Shown here: positions 36,998-50,022 of the stretch, piece by piece
How the letters are laid out: the number at the start of each line of letters is the position of its first letter
Numbering within the stretch: position 1 is the stretch's first letter
NCBI GenBank assembly: GCA_964247055.1
Contig: OZ176059.1
Coordinates: forward strand, 3,038,001 to 3,102,000
Direction of reading: 5' to 3'
DNA length: 64,000 nucleotides
From: Paragordius varius
Lineage: Eukaryota; Nematomorpha
Program-made: the position numbers and the translations under genes
Notes under the pieces: model-generated
Seen by the model: the letters and a program-made list of their open reading frames with translations, nothing else
Told to the model about the DNA's origin: nothing
Database searches by the model: none

Positions 36998-37139
36998 AAA
37001 AATTATTAATTTTTTATTTGAAAAAAAAATATAAAATAAATTAATAAATTTGAATATATATATATATATATTTATTTTATATATACATATATTTTATTTA
37101 AATAATATTTAATAAATATTTTTAAAAAAATAAAAAAAA

Positions 37140-38285
37140 GTTGAATTTCAAAAAAGATTGAAAAAACAAAAAATAAGGAACTCTTGAATAGGATGAAAAA
37201 ATTTATTATTATTTTGAAAAAAAAATATTAAATAAATTATAAATTTAAATAATTTATATATAGATATAGTTATATATATATTTTATTTAAAAAATATATA
37301 TTAGGATTTTTCAAAAAAAGATTTGAATTAGAAAAAAAAATGAAAAAGCAAAAAATAAGGAACTCTTGAAACTAGGCTAAATAAATTATTAAATTTTTTT
37401 TGAAAAATATTAAATAAATTAATAATTTTAAATAATTTATATATATTTATATATATTATATATATATATATAATTATGAAATATATTAAAAATAAAAAAA
37501 TTTTAAGGATTTTTTAAGAAAAAATGTTGAATTTTCAAAAAAGATTGAAAAAAGCAAAAAATAAGGAACTCTTGAAAAAATTAGGATATATAAAATTATT
37601 TTTTATTTCAAAAAATATTAAATAAATTAATAAATTTAAATTATTTTTATATATATATATATATATATTTTAATATAAAAACTATTTTTTAATAAAAAAA
37701 TATTTAAAATTTCAAAAATTTAAATTTCAAAAAAGATTAAAAAAAGCAAAAAATAAGGAACTCTTGAAAAAGCTGGGCTAAAAAAAATTAATTTTTATTT
37801 AAAAAAATATAAAATAAATTAATAAATTTAAATAATTTATATATATATTTAAATTTTTCTAAAAATGAAAAATTTTTAATATTTTAGAAAATTTAAAAAT
37901 ATTAAGGATTTTTTGATAAAAAGATTGAAAAAGCAAAAAATAAGGAACTCTTGAAAAAGCTGGGCTAAAGATATTTATTTTTTATTCAAAAATATTAAAT
38001 AAATAATAAATTTAAATAATTTTTATTTATATATATATATATATAATATTTAAAAAAATATTAAAAAAAATAAAAAATATTAAGGATTTTTTTGATAAAA
38101 AAAGTTTTGTTCAAAAATAAAAGGCAAAAAATAAGGAACGCTTGAAGAAGTTGGGCTAAATAAATTTATTTTTTATTTATAAATATAAAATAAATTTAAA
38201 TAATTTATATATATATATATAATATTTAAAAAAAATTAAGGATTTTTTAAAAAATTGAAAAAAATAAAAAATTAGGAAAACCTTT
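37140..38285 (+). repeat. Exon 6-tail tandem repeats, copy B
   Basis: Seven copies or so, at about 37151, 37330, 37535, 37730, 37920, 38110 and 38255, of the last 40-50 nt of exon 6, including its stop (AAAGCAAAAAATAAGGAACT, then CTTGAAAAAGCTGGGCTAAA). They alternate with A/T-rich spacers rich in (TA)n and TTAAATAAATTAATAAATTT. The unit is about 190 bp. Several keep the [14 protein letters not shown] reading. Confidence 0.92.
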
Positions 38286-39825
38286 AAAATTGAAATAAAA
38301 AAATAGAAAAATATTAATATATATATATATTTATTTTGTTTAAAAATATATATTTAAAAAATATTTTTAAAAAAAATATAAAGTTATATGAAACTTTTCC
38401 AAATAAGGTTAAAGGATATATAAGGGGACTCCTGAATAAAAATGGGTTAATATAAATTAGATGGGTTTTTGTTTTTAGAATTTCGCTAAACTCTTTAAGA
38501 AATTTGGAAAAAAAAGAAATTCTAAACTGGATATTTTTTTAATATTCGAGAACGAATATTTTATGTTAAAATAATAAATTAAATTCTCATAAAATTTATT
38601 AAATTAAACTATATCCAAAATTTTTATGCAAAACTTATTACCTTTTCACTTATTTGTTTTAGTTTATTTTACCTTTTGTGGTAGTTTTATATACCAGAGC
38701 GTAATCTAGTAAATAAAAAGTAAGCTTTTGAAAGTTTTAATTTTATTTTTTACGTTTGACAAAAATTACATAGTAATCGTAAATGAAAATTCATAATAAA
38801 TTCATTTAATTTCACATGAATTTTAATTGAAATATAATAATTTTAATTAAAATTTAATTATTAAACATTGTTTGCTTGTATAGGATATAAAAAAAGCTTA
38901 TATTTATTACAGTTTTTTGATCTCTAGAGTATAAAATTGGCACAGCTTCAAAACGCGATTGAGCGAACAGCTGATATTAAAATGAAACAATTTAAGTTAT
39001 TGCTGGTAAAATATAGTCTGAAAGCTTTGTAAAATTAATTATTTATATTTTCGAATAATAAACATGTGCTGTTGATGGTTGGTTTAAGTTTGTGGTTTTT
39101 TATTACAATATCACATTTTTCTATAATGAGCTTAAAATACTAAAGAAAGCATATTTTAAATTAGGATTAATATCTTATATAGTTTTTAAAATATTCAAAT
39201 TTTAATATCTCTGTGCAAAATTACCTCAAAGGTCATAAATCTGTTAAATATATTCAGAATTTATATGTATAATATAAACTTTTGCGTGAAAAAATCACTC
39301 AAATTAAATTGAAAAGGGATTCATAACTTTGCTTTAGACAAAATGGGGAATGACGAAAAAAATAAAATATGATTTGTCCATATAAAAATATTCAAAATGT
39401 TAAAATAAGATATTTTGATGCATATAAAAGATAATTAAGGAATATCATTTTCAAATATTAGTAAATTTAATCCAGCTGTTTTTTATTCTCAAGGTTTTAC
39501 CTCTATAAAAGTCAGGAAGCCTTAAAAGTTAAGACTGTAATCAGCTGTTTTTCTTAATTATTTAAGAAAGAACTTAAATTCAGCTGTTTTAATTTTCGAA
39601 ATTTTATTTCTTTAAGAATTTGAAAGTTTTTTAATTAAAAACTGTAATTCGCTGTTATTCACTTAGGCATATAAAACTACCCCAGAAGATTAAAAATTTG
39701 TTAAATATAGTCAAAAAAATTACTTAAAAAGTTTAAAAGGCAAACTTTGAAAATTTTCATTCAAGGAAAAAAGGGAATTACGAAAAAATAGCATATATTT
39801 TGCCCATATAAAAATATTTACATTA

Positions 39826-40632
39826 AAACTCAATTTATACCGACTGAAACGTAAAAATATAAAGACAAAATATTTTTCAAAAGACAACCATCCCCATACT
39901 TTTCAGGAAACCTTAATTTTTGTTATAAAATATATTTAATTACAATCTTAAAGTACATAATTAAAATTTACATTTCTATTTTTTATTTTGTAGTTTAAAA
40001 CATCCAATTATTATATTTGAAAAAATCAAGATTTTAAAAATATGGGATTGTCTTGTACAAAAAAATATTTGTCGTTATAAATTTACGTTTTATCCATATA
40101 ATTTCAATTTTTTTAATAAAATGGTAAATTTTATAATAAATATTAAATTATTTCGATAAACTATTTAATCATAAATCCTATTCGTTGGTCATCACATTAG
40201 GTCAGACGTATTTCAGTTCAAGCGTTAGCCTTAACAATAAATTCTGCAATCATAAATAATTATAGAAAGTTTTTAAAAAATATTTTTCAATAAAAATATA
40301 TTTAAAACAAGTTTACTAACACCTATACCCTGATCATTTACAATAAATTTTGATATTATATACGGACAAAATGTAAAAATATAAAGACAAATTTTTTTTC
40401 ACAAAAAAACATCCTTTTTTTTATTTTTTTAAATAACCCATTGTTTTATGTAAAATATATGAAAACGATATGTAGATCGGTAAAACAATCAATTATATAT
40501 ATTTTACAATTCTATTTATTTATTTTATATGGGTAAAATTATAATTTAAAAAGTATGGTTGCCTTTTGTAAAAAATTTTGTTTCTATAATTTTACGTTTT
40601 GTCCGTGTATTTTCAACTTTTATTGTAAAATT
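39826..40632. mobile_element. Two M1 MITEs in flank B
   Basis: 39826-40123 and 40349-40632, orthologous by position to those at 34480 and 35005. Confidence 0.8.
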
Positions 40633-40734
40633 TATTGAATTACAATTTATGATATTTCATGGAAACATACATAAGGCCTTATAACAAGTTTTAAATCCTA
40701 GCCATAAAATAAGACTTGGCATTACAAATTTGTT

Positions 40735-41068
40735 TTATATATACCTTGAACAATTCAAATTCACAAATTCACCCTTGAACGATTCAAAATCACCCTTTAA
40801 CTTTACCCTTAAACAAATTAAATTCACCCTCGAACAATTCACCTTTACCCTTGAACAATTCAAATTCACCCTAAAAATAAATTATGTGTTTTCGGGCAGC
40901 TCTAATATAACTCATTATTTATATGAAATATATTTTTATGGCATAGATTATTATTTTTCAGTATTATAGTGATTTCATACGTAAGTTCATTTTTTGAACA
41001 TGGAAAAAATAGAGGTAATTTAAAAAAGACTTATTTATTTTAGGGTGAATTTGAATCTTAATTGGTAT
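40735..41068. mobile_element. M2 MITE with minisatellite arms, flank B
   Basis: Left arm with five to six units of the CACCCTTGAACAATTCAAATT type, more than its copy A counterpart. The core has TTATGTGTTTTCGGGCAG. The right arm is short and worn (GGGTGAATTTGAATCTTAAT). The repeat keeps one strand open as a reading frame, which is not evidence of a gene. Confidence 0.8.
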
Positions 41069-41269
41069 AAAACAAACCTTAAATTACGAAATGAAAAATT
41101 GCTGAATATAATTTTTGTGTAACCACATTCCATGATTTTAATCTTTCTACCATTACGAATTCCAAAAATCATCTAATTATTATTTCATTTTCATCACTTC
41201 TAGTTGTGTCAACATAATGCTGTAAGTTTTATTTAACGGCTATTGATTTGTTTAAACGATCATTAGTTA

Positions 41270-41566
41270 AACCAATAGTTTTCAAGAGCGCGTCGTAGAA
41301 AATCTAAGGTTGGGGGGGGGGGCAAAAAATAAGAATTTATTGAAAAAATAAACCAGAAAACAAATTGAAGAATTTCAGATGCCAATTATGAAGATATGTC
41401 AGCGATATGGTTTTTTTTTTCAAAATTGCAAATACAAACATCTCATTGAGGTTATTTTTATAATATCATAATAAATTTTACATTTTTATCTTAGAATTTT
41501 TTAAGAGAGGGGACGCAAGAATTTGATTTTTAATTTGGTAGGGCGTGGATACAAAGTTGAGAACCA
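41270..41566. mobile_element. hAT-like MITE, flank B
   Basis: The right end GATACAAAGTTGAGAACCACTG is the clear inverse of a hAT terminus. The left end is CAATAGTTTTCAAGAG. A run of about 13 G lies at 41310. Confidence 0.6.
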
Positions 41567-41636
41567 CTGATCTAAACGGTTTCTTTGAAATTATGTAGAT
41601 TTCTCTCCGTAGAAAACTTTTTTCCGCTGTATGAAA

Positions 41637-41933
41637 ATACAGTAAAATCTGAAATTATACCGATAAAAAGTAAAAATATAAAGACAAATATTTTTTCTAA
41701 AAGCAACCCCATACTTTTAAACCTTAACTTTCTCATATAAATAATATAATTACAATTGTAAAATATATAATTGATTGTATAACCAATATACGCATCAATT
41801 TTATACTTTACAAATTAAAGCAGTTAGTTTTTTTGTTAAAAATATGGTTTAAAAAAGTATGGTGGTCTTTAGAAAAAAAATATTTGTCTCTATATTTTTA
41901 AGTTTTATCCGTATAATTTCAATTTTACTGTAT
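41637..41933. mobile_element. M1 MITE, complete copy
   Basis: Left ACAGTAAAATCTGAAATTAT and right ATAATTTCAATTTTACTGTA. Inner arms AAGCAACCCCATACTTTT and AAAAGTATGGTGGTCTTT. The core has about 150 bp with TAAAATATATAATTGATTGT. Confidence 0.85.
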
Positions 41934-42453
41934 TTTTCCGGAATAGTGAAGACAAGTCTAAATAGTCGGTAAATGTACCGATATACTTCCAGTTTTATTC
42001 CACCTCTCCTAATGATACTCTTTCATATAAATTGTTGAATGTTTAAAATAAAAAAAACAATTTTTATCATTGTCACGATAAAGCCTCAGAGTAAGGTCAT
42101 GGCCGGATAGGTTTCTGACCCGGTCAGCACAACCCTAGTAATCACCAAAAATTAATATATATATATATATATATATAATGAAAGATTCAGCTCTTAGTAT
42201 AAGATTTTTTAATCCAATCAAAACATGTATATATTATAAACATATTTTTAATATTTAAGAATAATTATCCTTAATCTTTTACATAATTTGACTTTTATAC
42301 TAATAAATGGTTTATTTTTTATAAATAATTAATTATTATATATATATATATATATATATATTATTTAATAAATATATACAAAAATATAATATAAAATAAA
42401 CCATTTGTTAATCATTCATACCACGTTTTATGTTCGGTCCCAATTGAGAGGAG

Positions 42454-45400
42454 ATGACAACAAACACACTTTTGAAAAATCAAAAACAACTCCTGAATAA
42501 AGCAGAAGATTTTGCCGATGAAGTTATATTTATAAATTAATATTTTTTGTAGAAAAATTAAATTTTCTAGAAAAGTTTACTTGAATTTAATTTTTTTAAA
42601 AGTTTCAGTTTAAAATTAATATTAAAGTAATAGTAATTTTTTATTATAAAAAAATGAGTTTTTATATTTGTTTAGGTTATTTTAGTTTATATAGGTTAAT
42701 AATTGAAATTAATATTTTTAAAAATTAAAGTTTTCTAGAAAAGTGTAAATTTAAATTAAAATTATTTCGAAAATAATGAAAAATTGATTAATTATTATAT
42801 TTATTTAAGTTTTTTTGTAATATATATATTTTCTAAAAGATAAAAGTTAAATTAATTTTGAAACCGTAATATTTTTATATATGAATAATATTTAAAAAAA
42901 TTTTAAGAAACCAAAATATAAAATAATTATAAAAAATGGGTTATATTCTAAATTTTTATATAAGTTTTTTTACAATTAAATATATAATAAAATTATAAAT
43001 AATTATATTTTAATACAAATCAAAATAATTAATAATGTTAAATTAAAATCATTATTTAAAGTTTATAAAAAATTGCTATAAATTAATTTTTTATATAAAT
43101 GGTTTTTTATATTAGTTTAGGTTATGTTTTATTTTTTATTAATCATTTATATATTTAAAATAAATAATTATATTTTAATATAAATTAAGTATAATTAATA
43201 AATTATAATTAAAATTAATATAAATTTTCTAGAAAAGTTGTATTTAATAAACCGAAATATAAAATAATTTTCTTATATAAAAATGAATTTTTTATTTAAG
43301 TTTTTGCAATTAAATATATAAAAATAATATTTCTAATAAAAATTATTACTAAAAATTTAAATTAAATAAATTTTGTAGAAAAATTGAAATATTAGGAATT
43401 TAAATTTTCAATATAATAATTTTTAAATTCTGTTTTAATAATTTAGTTTAATTTTTTATATTTAAATTTATTTTAATTATTTATATTACAATTAAATTTA
43501 TTTTTTTTATTATAATTTAAGATTTTAAAAAAATTTTAAAATATAAAATAGTTTATTGGATATTATTATTGTATTATTATTAAAAATATAATTCATATAA
43601 TTTTAGTTATAAATGCAATAAAAATAGTTTATTTTTAATTTATATATATTATTAAATAATTTTAATATATTGTAGAAAAACAAAAAATAGTAAAATTTAA
43701 ATTATTTTTTATTATATTTATAAATTTGAAATATATAAAAAAATATTGTTTTAAGAATATAAAATATATATTTTGTTTGAAATTAACACGAAATATTAAT
43801 ATTAAAATATTTTATTGAAAAAAAAAATAATTTTTCTATTAGTAATTATAGTTTTTTTATTTTTTGAAAGTTTAAATTAAAATAATTTTGGAATGTTCTT
43901 GAAGTTTTTAATATTTTAAATAAAAATTATTTTTATTTATTTTTTATTTATTTATTAAATTTTAAAAATAATTAAAAAAAAATATGTTTAATAAACAATT
44001 TTTAAAATAAAATATTTTAAATAAATTGTTTGTTGAAATTATATTTAAGAAAATATGGATTGTTTTCGAAGTTTTTAATATTTAAATTTATTTCAAAACA
44101 GTTATTTTATAAAACATAATTTTTATAAAAAAAACTTATATATATATATATATATATATTAATAAATATTACTTTTATAACATTTTATTTATTAACTTTG
44201 TTATTCAAATTCGAATTTTTAACTAAAGTTTTTATTTGATATTTTAATTATTTTTTAAATTTTAAATAATATAATAAAATAAATTTTTAATAATCAGCTG
44301 TTTTCGATATATATATATATATATATATCTATATATATATATATATTAAACTCTATATATATTAAAAGTTTGTTTAGTTTATATATTCAAAAAAAATTTA
44401 TAAAAAAAATATAAATATTATTATTTAAAATAAAAATTTAAGTCTTTTCACTAAAAAATAAAATGAAATTTTTAAAAGTTAATTTTTATTTAAAAAGTAT
44501 TAATAATTTAATTTTTAAAAATCATTTGATAAATAATTTATTTTCGTTAAATTTTTGATAAAAGAAATATTAAAAAATATCTTAAATATACTACTAATCT
44601 CCTATGAAAAAAAATGTCCTTTAACATTTCAAGTTGGTCCTTAAAATTTATAAATTTTAATTTAAACATAATTTTTGCATTTATTTTTTTATTTTATTTT
44701 ATTTATTAACCTAATTTTCTTTATTTATTATATACTTATTCATTTAAAAATAAATTTTTTATTTAAAATTCACTTTTTAGTTTCCAACTATTTTTTTTTC
44801 AATCGAACAAAATTATTGACTTTTAAATGTTATTCAATGAAAAAAGTTTATTAATAACCCAGAAAACTTATATATTTTTTCATTTCATGTTAAAATCTTA
44901 TAAATATCTAAAATTATTTTAAAAAATTAATAAAGATATACGGTTTTTCAAGGATTAAAAGTTGATATCGAACTAAAATTTATGTTTAATAGAAAATAGG
45001 TTAAAAACAATAAAATAGATAAAATAAACAAAACAAAAAAGTCAAAGGACTAAATTGAAATGTTCAAGGACACTCTTGAAGTGCAAATGGTATATATATA
45101 TATATATATATATAGTTATTAACATCAAATCTAATATTTTCCCCCAAAACAGCTGATTTTTTATATAAAATAATTATTTTTTATAAAAATTATCATTTTT
45201 TTGCAAATCTTAGCTGGTAGAATGAAAATACCATTGTATAATTTTTCTTTCAAGTTTTATTAAATTTTTCGTGAAAAATCAGATGATCTCGTCAATTTCG
45301 ATATAAATATATATATATATATAAATCTAGTTTTTATTTATCAAAATATTTACCTTTTTCTTTTTTTCCCTAAATAATCTCAGTTGATTTCGCAAGGGAT

Positions 45401-46393
45401 ATTAAAATTGTGAATTTTTTTTAAAATATATCAGTTGATTTCGCAAAGATATATAATTACGCTTAAAAAAATTATCTATTATATCAAATATTATCGTTTG
45501 TTAAAAAAATCAGCTGTGATTTTCTATATAAAATAATAATTTATACATTTTTCTAAATATAAACATTTTTTCCATTAAAAAATACATGAAAAGTCAGCTG
45601 CTGATCATGTATATATACGCCCCCACCATTTTACATAATAGATTTTGCGGCACACCAAACTTTTTTTGCCATATGTTGCACGATTTTACCTTGTTAGTAC
45701 GTTTGTGGAGGATAATAAAAATATTTTAAACTTTATTAAAATACCAACTGAATATTTCTAAACCATAAAGTTATCTTTTGAAAAAAAAAATTAATTAAAA
45801 TTATCATTTTTCCAAAAAAATCAGATATCGTCTATATATATATATATAAATCCAGGTATTTTTTTAAAAATTAAAACTTTTTAAAAATTCTTTGAATATC
45901 AGCTGATCTCGTATATATACGCCCCCACTATTTTACACAATAGATTTTAAGGCACACCAAACATTTTTTGCCATATACGGCGCGTTTTTGCCTTGTTAGT
46001 ACGTTTGTAGAGGATATTAAAAATATTTCTTATATTGAAATATCAGTTGATCTCGTATATATTTTTAAACTTTATTAAAATATTAGGTGATCTCTTATAT
46101 ATTTTAAAACCTTAAAAATTATCCTTTTCAAATAATTATAAATATTATTATTTTGCCCGAAAATTAGCTGGTAGAAATAGCCCGTATTTTTTTAAAATGT
46201 TTTTGTAATTTTATGATAAATCAGCTGATCCCGTATATATACGCCCCCATTTATACAATATAGATTTTGCGTCACACCAAACATTTTTTGCCATATGTTG
46301 CCCGTTTTTGCCTTGTTAGTACGTTTGTGGAGGATGGCCTACGTATGTGGTTTCAATGGGGTGATCAAACTACCTATATGAGTTCATCTTGGG
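42454..46393 (+). CDS. SURF4: SURF4 ER cargo receptor, exons 1-2 only
   Basis: Surfeit locus protein 4 (Erv29 family) is a multi-pass ER membrane receptor that sorts soluble cargo into COPII vesicles. Exon 1 (42454-42522) codes for [23 protein letters not shown]. Exon 2 (46264-46393) codes for a 43-residue stretch with [20 protein letters not shown] and [19 protein letters not shown]. These align without gaps to the animal N-terminus (AEDFADQ...[24 protein letters not shown]). The phase 0 junction fits; exon 2 ends in phase 1 at a GTAATT donor. The 3741 nt intron 1 is A/T-rich with echoes of both exons. Exon 3, which should open the second membrane segment, is not found; RpL7A intron 3-like DNA begins at about 46930. 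This copy therefore looks truncated by the tandem duplication, and a second start lies at 63978. Confidence 0.92.
42540..45600 (+). other. SURF4 intron 1, A/T-rich with small repeats
   Basis: Nearly pure A/T with (TA)n runs at 42330-42360, 44140, 44310-44345 and 45091-45113. Words such as TTTTCTAGAAAAGT or TTTTGTAGAAAAAT recur near 42547, 42565, 42730, 43226 and 43370, suggesting a worn tandem unit that starts just past exon 1. 44600-45090 has slightly more complex sequence without any match. Confidence 0.6.
45606..46335 (+). repeat. SURF4 exon 2 start repeated in intron 1
   Basis: Two upstream copies (45610-45713 and 45911-46015) of the unit that contains ACGCCCCCACCATTTTAC, the TAG acceptor and the first 72 nt of exon 2, up to GTTTGTGGAGGAT. 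The real one is 46232-46335. Spacing is about 300-320 bp. The first copy still reads as the exon with few changes ([24 protein letters not shown]). All copies stop at the same base. Confidence 0.93.
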
Positions 46394-46870
46394 GTAATTT
46401 TTATCCTAAAAATTTGGTTAATCAGCTGATTTTAAGGTTATTAATACAATTTTTGTAAAAAAATGATTAAAAATGGTGAAAAAACAGCTGTTTTATCATA
46501 AAAATTCTTGGAAATAGAATGGGGTGATCAAACTACTTATATGAGTTCATCTTGGGGTAAATTTTTTCATTTTTATTTTAAAAATTAAGAATCAGGTGAT
46601 ATGAAAGTTTTTATATATAATCAGCTGATTAACAGTTTTTTATTGATAATCAACTGATCTCGAACTGATTTTGAATGGAAATTATTTCAAAAAATGAGAG
46701 TTTTAAGAGTTTTTCAGGAATAAAATTTTAAAATAAAAATAAAATCAGCTGATCTGCAAAATTTTTTGATAACAGAAAAAAATTTGAATATATGTTGATT
46801 TGAAATATTTTCAAAAAATGTGGTTTCAATGGGGCGATCAAACTACCTATATGAGTTCATCTTGGGGTAA
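46346..46870 (+). repeat. SURF4 exon 2 end and donor repeated in intron 2
   Basis: The last ~45-50 nt of exon 2 with its 5' splice site (GGGGTGATCAAACTACCTAT, then GAGTTCATCTTGGGGTAA) recurs at 46517-46560 and 46819-46870, nearly unchanged, after the true one at 46346-46400. Spacers contain CAGCTGAT words. Three closely matched GTAA donors are present. Confidence 0.93.
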
Positions 46871-46929
46871 AATTTATCATTTTAACATGGCTATTTTCGG
46901 TTAAAAATCAGCTGTTCTAGAATTTGGGG

Positions 46930-48830
46930 AAGTCTTTATTTTTCTGAAATTTTCGGTTTCTTAAACATAAGGAAATGTTTTTAGGACTGAAAATTATGAA
47001 TTTTATTTAAGGTTTTTTTCAAATATTTTTTGGTTAAAAGGTATAAGACTTTAAATTTTTTGAATTCTGGGTGAGTTTTGCTGAAAGTTGAAAATAGAAA
47101 TGTTAATTATGATTGTATTTTGGGTTTAATTTAAGGTTTTTCTGAAATATTTTTGGGTTTAGAAAGTTTGAGAGTCTTTTTTCTGAGTTTTTCTGAAACA
47201 TCAAATGTTTTTAGGATTGAGAATTATTGGTTTTATTTAATTTAAAGTTTTATGAAATATTTTTGGATTAAGAATTTAAAAACTTTTTATTTTTTGAAAT
47301 TCTTGGTAAGTAGTTTTGCTGAAACATTCATTATAAGGTGTTTTTAGGATTGAGAATTATGGGTTTTATTTGTAAGTTTTTTTGAAATATTTTTGGGTTA
47401 AAAAGTTTGAAACTTTTTATTTTTTGAAATTCTGAGTGAGTTTTGCTGAATTTTTTTTTGAAATCAGAAATCTTGGTATTTATAATTGAATTTAAGATTT
47501 ATTTAAGGTTTTTAAAATATTTTTGGGTTAAAAAGTTTGAGACTTTTTTTTCTGAAATTCTGGGTGAGTGAGTTTTCTGAAAGTTTGGAAAATGTTTTTA
47601 GGACTAAGTATTATGGGTTTTATTTAAGGTTTTTTTGCAATATTTTTGGGTTAATATTTTGAGGCTCTTTATTTTTCTGGAATTCTGGGTGAGTTTTGAC
47701 ATTGAGAAATGTTTTTTTTGAAAGAAATGTTAATTGTAATTAAATTATGGGTTTTATTTTAAGTTTTTTTGAAATATTTTTGGGTTAATAAGTTTGAGAG
47801 TCTTTATTTTTCTGATTTTTTAGAAATGTTGAAATATTGGCCAATATTTTTAGGACTGAAAATTAGGGGTTTTATTTAAGTTTTTTTAAAATATTTTTGG
47901 GGGCAGAAAGTTTGAAACTTTTTATTTTTCTGAAATTCTGGGTGAGTTTTCTGAAATATTGGACAATGTTTTTAAATCTCAGAATTATGGGTTTTATTTA
48001 AAAGTTTTTTTTTAAATATTTTTTGGGTTAAAAAGTTTTTGGGTGAGTGGGTTATCTGAAATTTTAGGTGAATTGATTTTCTGAAATATTGGGCAATATT
48101 TTTACGACTGAAAATTATGGGTTTTTTTTAAAGGTTTTTTTATATTTTTTGGTTAACAAGTTTGAGACTTTTTATTTTTCTGAAATTCGTGTGATTTAGT
48201 TTTTTCTGAAATATTAGGAAATGTTTAAGACTGAAAAATATGGATTTTATTTAAGGTTTTTTTGAAATATTTTTGGGTTAAAAGTTTATTTAGTTTTCTG
48301 AAATTCAGATTTTTCAGAAATGTTGAGAAATATTTTTAGGATTGAAAATTTGGGTTTTATTTAAGGTTTATTTGCATTATTTTTGGGTTAAAAAGTTTGA
48401 CAATCTTTATTTTTCTGGAATTATGGATGAGTGGGTTTTCTGAACGTTTTTTTTTCGAAATCAAAAATGATTTTTTGAAATGGTTTTATTTAAGCCCTTG
48501 AAATATTTTTGGGTTAAAAAGTTTGAGAGTCTTTATTTTTCTGGAATTCTGGGTGAGGCATTTTCTGAAATTTTGGGAAATGTTGATTATTATTGAATTA
48601 TGGGTTTTATTTATGGTTTTTTTAAAATATTTTTGGGGGCAGAAAGTTTAATGCTTTTTATTTGAAATTCTGAGTTTTTTTGGAAATCAGAAATGATAAT
48701 TTTAATTGAATTATGGATTTTAATTATAGTAATTTTTAAAATATTTTTTGGTTAATAAGTTTGAAAGTCTTTATTTTTTTGAAATTCTAGGTGAGTTTTT
48801 CTCAAACATTGGGAAATGTATATAGGATTG
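46930..48830 (+). repeat. RpL7A intron 3 array, copy C
   Basis: About 15-17 units of the same ~110-125 bp G/T-rich repeat as 24280-25835 (TATTTTTGGGTTAAAAAGTT, GAAATTCTGGGTGAGT). It begins directly after the SURF4 intron 2 repeats, marking the B/C module junction at about 46900-46940. Confidence 0.85.
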
Positions 48831-49800
48831 ATTTGAAAAAAATTCTAGGATCTGAAATTAGTCTCTAAGCTTTTGAAGTTAAAATTTTTTGTTTTAAGGA
48901 ATTTGGTGGAAATTACAATATTTTTTGAAAAAAATGCGTTTTTAAACTATTTTTAGGATTGATTTATTTTGAAAAGATATAAATTTTGATATTCTGGGTG
49001 AGTTTTTCTGAAATATTGGACAATATTTAGGATTGATGTTTAAAAAAAATTCTAGGATCTGATATTATTCTTAAAGCTATTGAAGTTAAAATTTTTTGTT
49101 TTAAGGAATTTGGTGGAATTTAGAATATTTTTTGAAAAAAATGCGTTTTTAAACTTTTTTTAGGATTGATTTATTTTGAAAAAATATAAATTTTGATATT
49201 CTGGGTGAGTTTTCTGAAATATTGGGAAATGTATTTAAAGATTGATTTGAAAAATATTCTTGGATCTGAAATCATTCTCTAAGCTTTTGAAATTGAAGTT
49301 TTATATGTTTTAAACCAAAAACGTCTGCTTTTTTAGCCGCCATATTGAACATGTGACGTTAATATTTCATTATGATAAAACATATGATTGGATATAATTT
49401 TGGTAAAATTTAAAATATTTTTTGTATAAAAAACATTTTTATTAAAAATATTTTTAGGAATGATTTTTGAAAAAAATTCTAGGATCTATTATTTTTTAAG
49501 CTTTTGAAATTGAAATGTTTTAAGGAATTGGGTGGAATTTAGAATATTTTTTGAAAAAAATGCGTTTTTAAACTATTTTTAGGATTGATTTGTTTTGAAT
49601 AAAATAAAATTCTGAAATTTTAAGTTTTTGCTCAAAGATTGGGAATTATTTTTAGGATTGATGTTTGAAAAAAATTCTAGGATCTGAAATTATTCTCTAA
49701 GCAGTAATTGTAATTTTGTCTGTTTTGAATTATAAACGTGCCATCACGTGGTGTTGATTCCATTGATGTAAAATCATATGATTTTAAATTTAATTATGGG
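48831..49800 (+). repeat. Longer intron 3 repeat, copy C, with exon 3-end echoes
   Basis: Four to five units with TTCTAGGATCTGAAATTATT and GCTTTTGAAATTGAAATTTT. Degenerate ends of RpL7A exon 3 plus donor occur at about 49353 (AACATGTGACGTTAATATTT) and 49745 (CACGTGGTGTTGATTCCATT), each followed by an ATATGAT tag. More units than in copy A. Confidence 0.7.
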
Positions 49801-50022
49801 AATCTAATTAGGGATTAATTGATTGGTTCTTTTGATTTTTTTAAAAATATTAGGCATCGCGAGGATATGTAATTCAATAATTTTGAGGTTTTAGGGTTTT
49901 TTTGATTGAGGAAAATAATTTTATTTTTAAAAATTTAAATTACAGTATAAGTATATATTGATAGAAAGTTATTAATTATTTCCGAATATATAACAAAGGG
50001 GGCAGTATTATTGGCTAATAAT

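Larger units (their letters stand above)
38443..42150 (+). repeat. 3' flank module, copy B
   Basis: Same order as 32505-36300: AAATGGGTTAATATAAATTA, the GTGGTAGTTTTATATACC unit, ACAGCTGATATTAAAATGAA, CAGCTG repeats, two M1 copies, M2, hAT-like MITE and a third complete M1. It then extends to a GC-richer stretch at 42060-42145 (GACCCGGTCAGCACAACCCT) that recurs at 62630-62690 in copy C. No gene recognised. Confidence 0.85.

Noticed and set aside
40730-40969. Open frame with FTLEQFKFTL repeats
   Set aside because: Again the M2 minisatellite read in frame; no gene signals.
42454-42540. A 28-codon complete small protein ending at the TAA after DEVIFIN
   Set aside because: The first 23 codons match SURF4 exon 1 and the frame leaves homology at a GT donor; exon 2 joins in phase.
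42523-42552. A further 30 nt micro-intron after SURF4 exon 1 (GTTATA...TTTTGTAG)
   Set aside because: Splicing there leads at once to a stop in the phase required, while the acceptor at 46263 restores the SURF4 protein.
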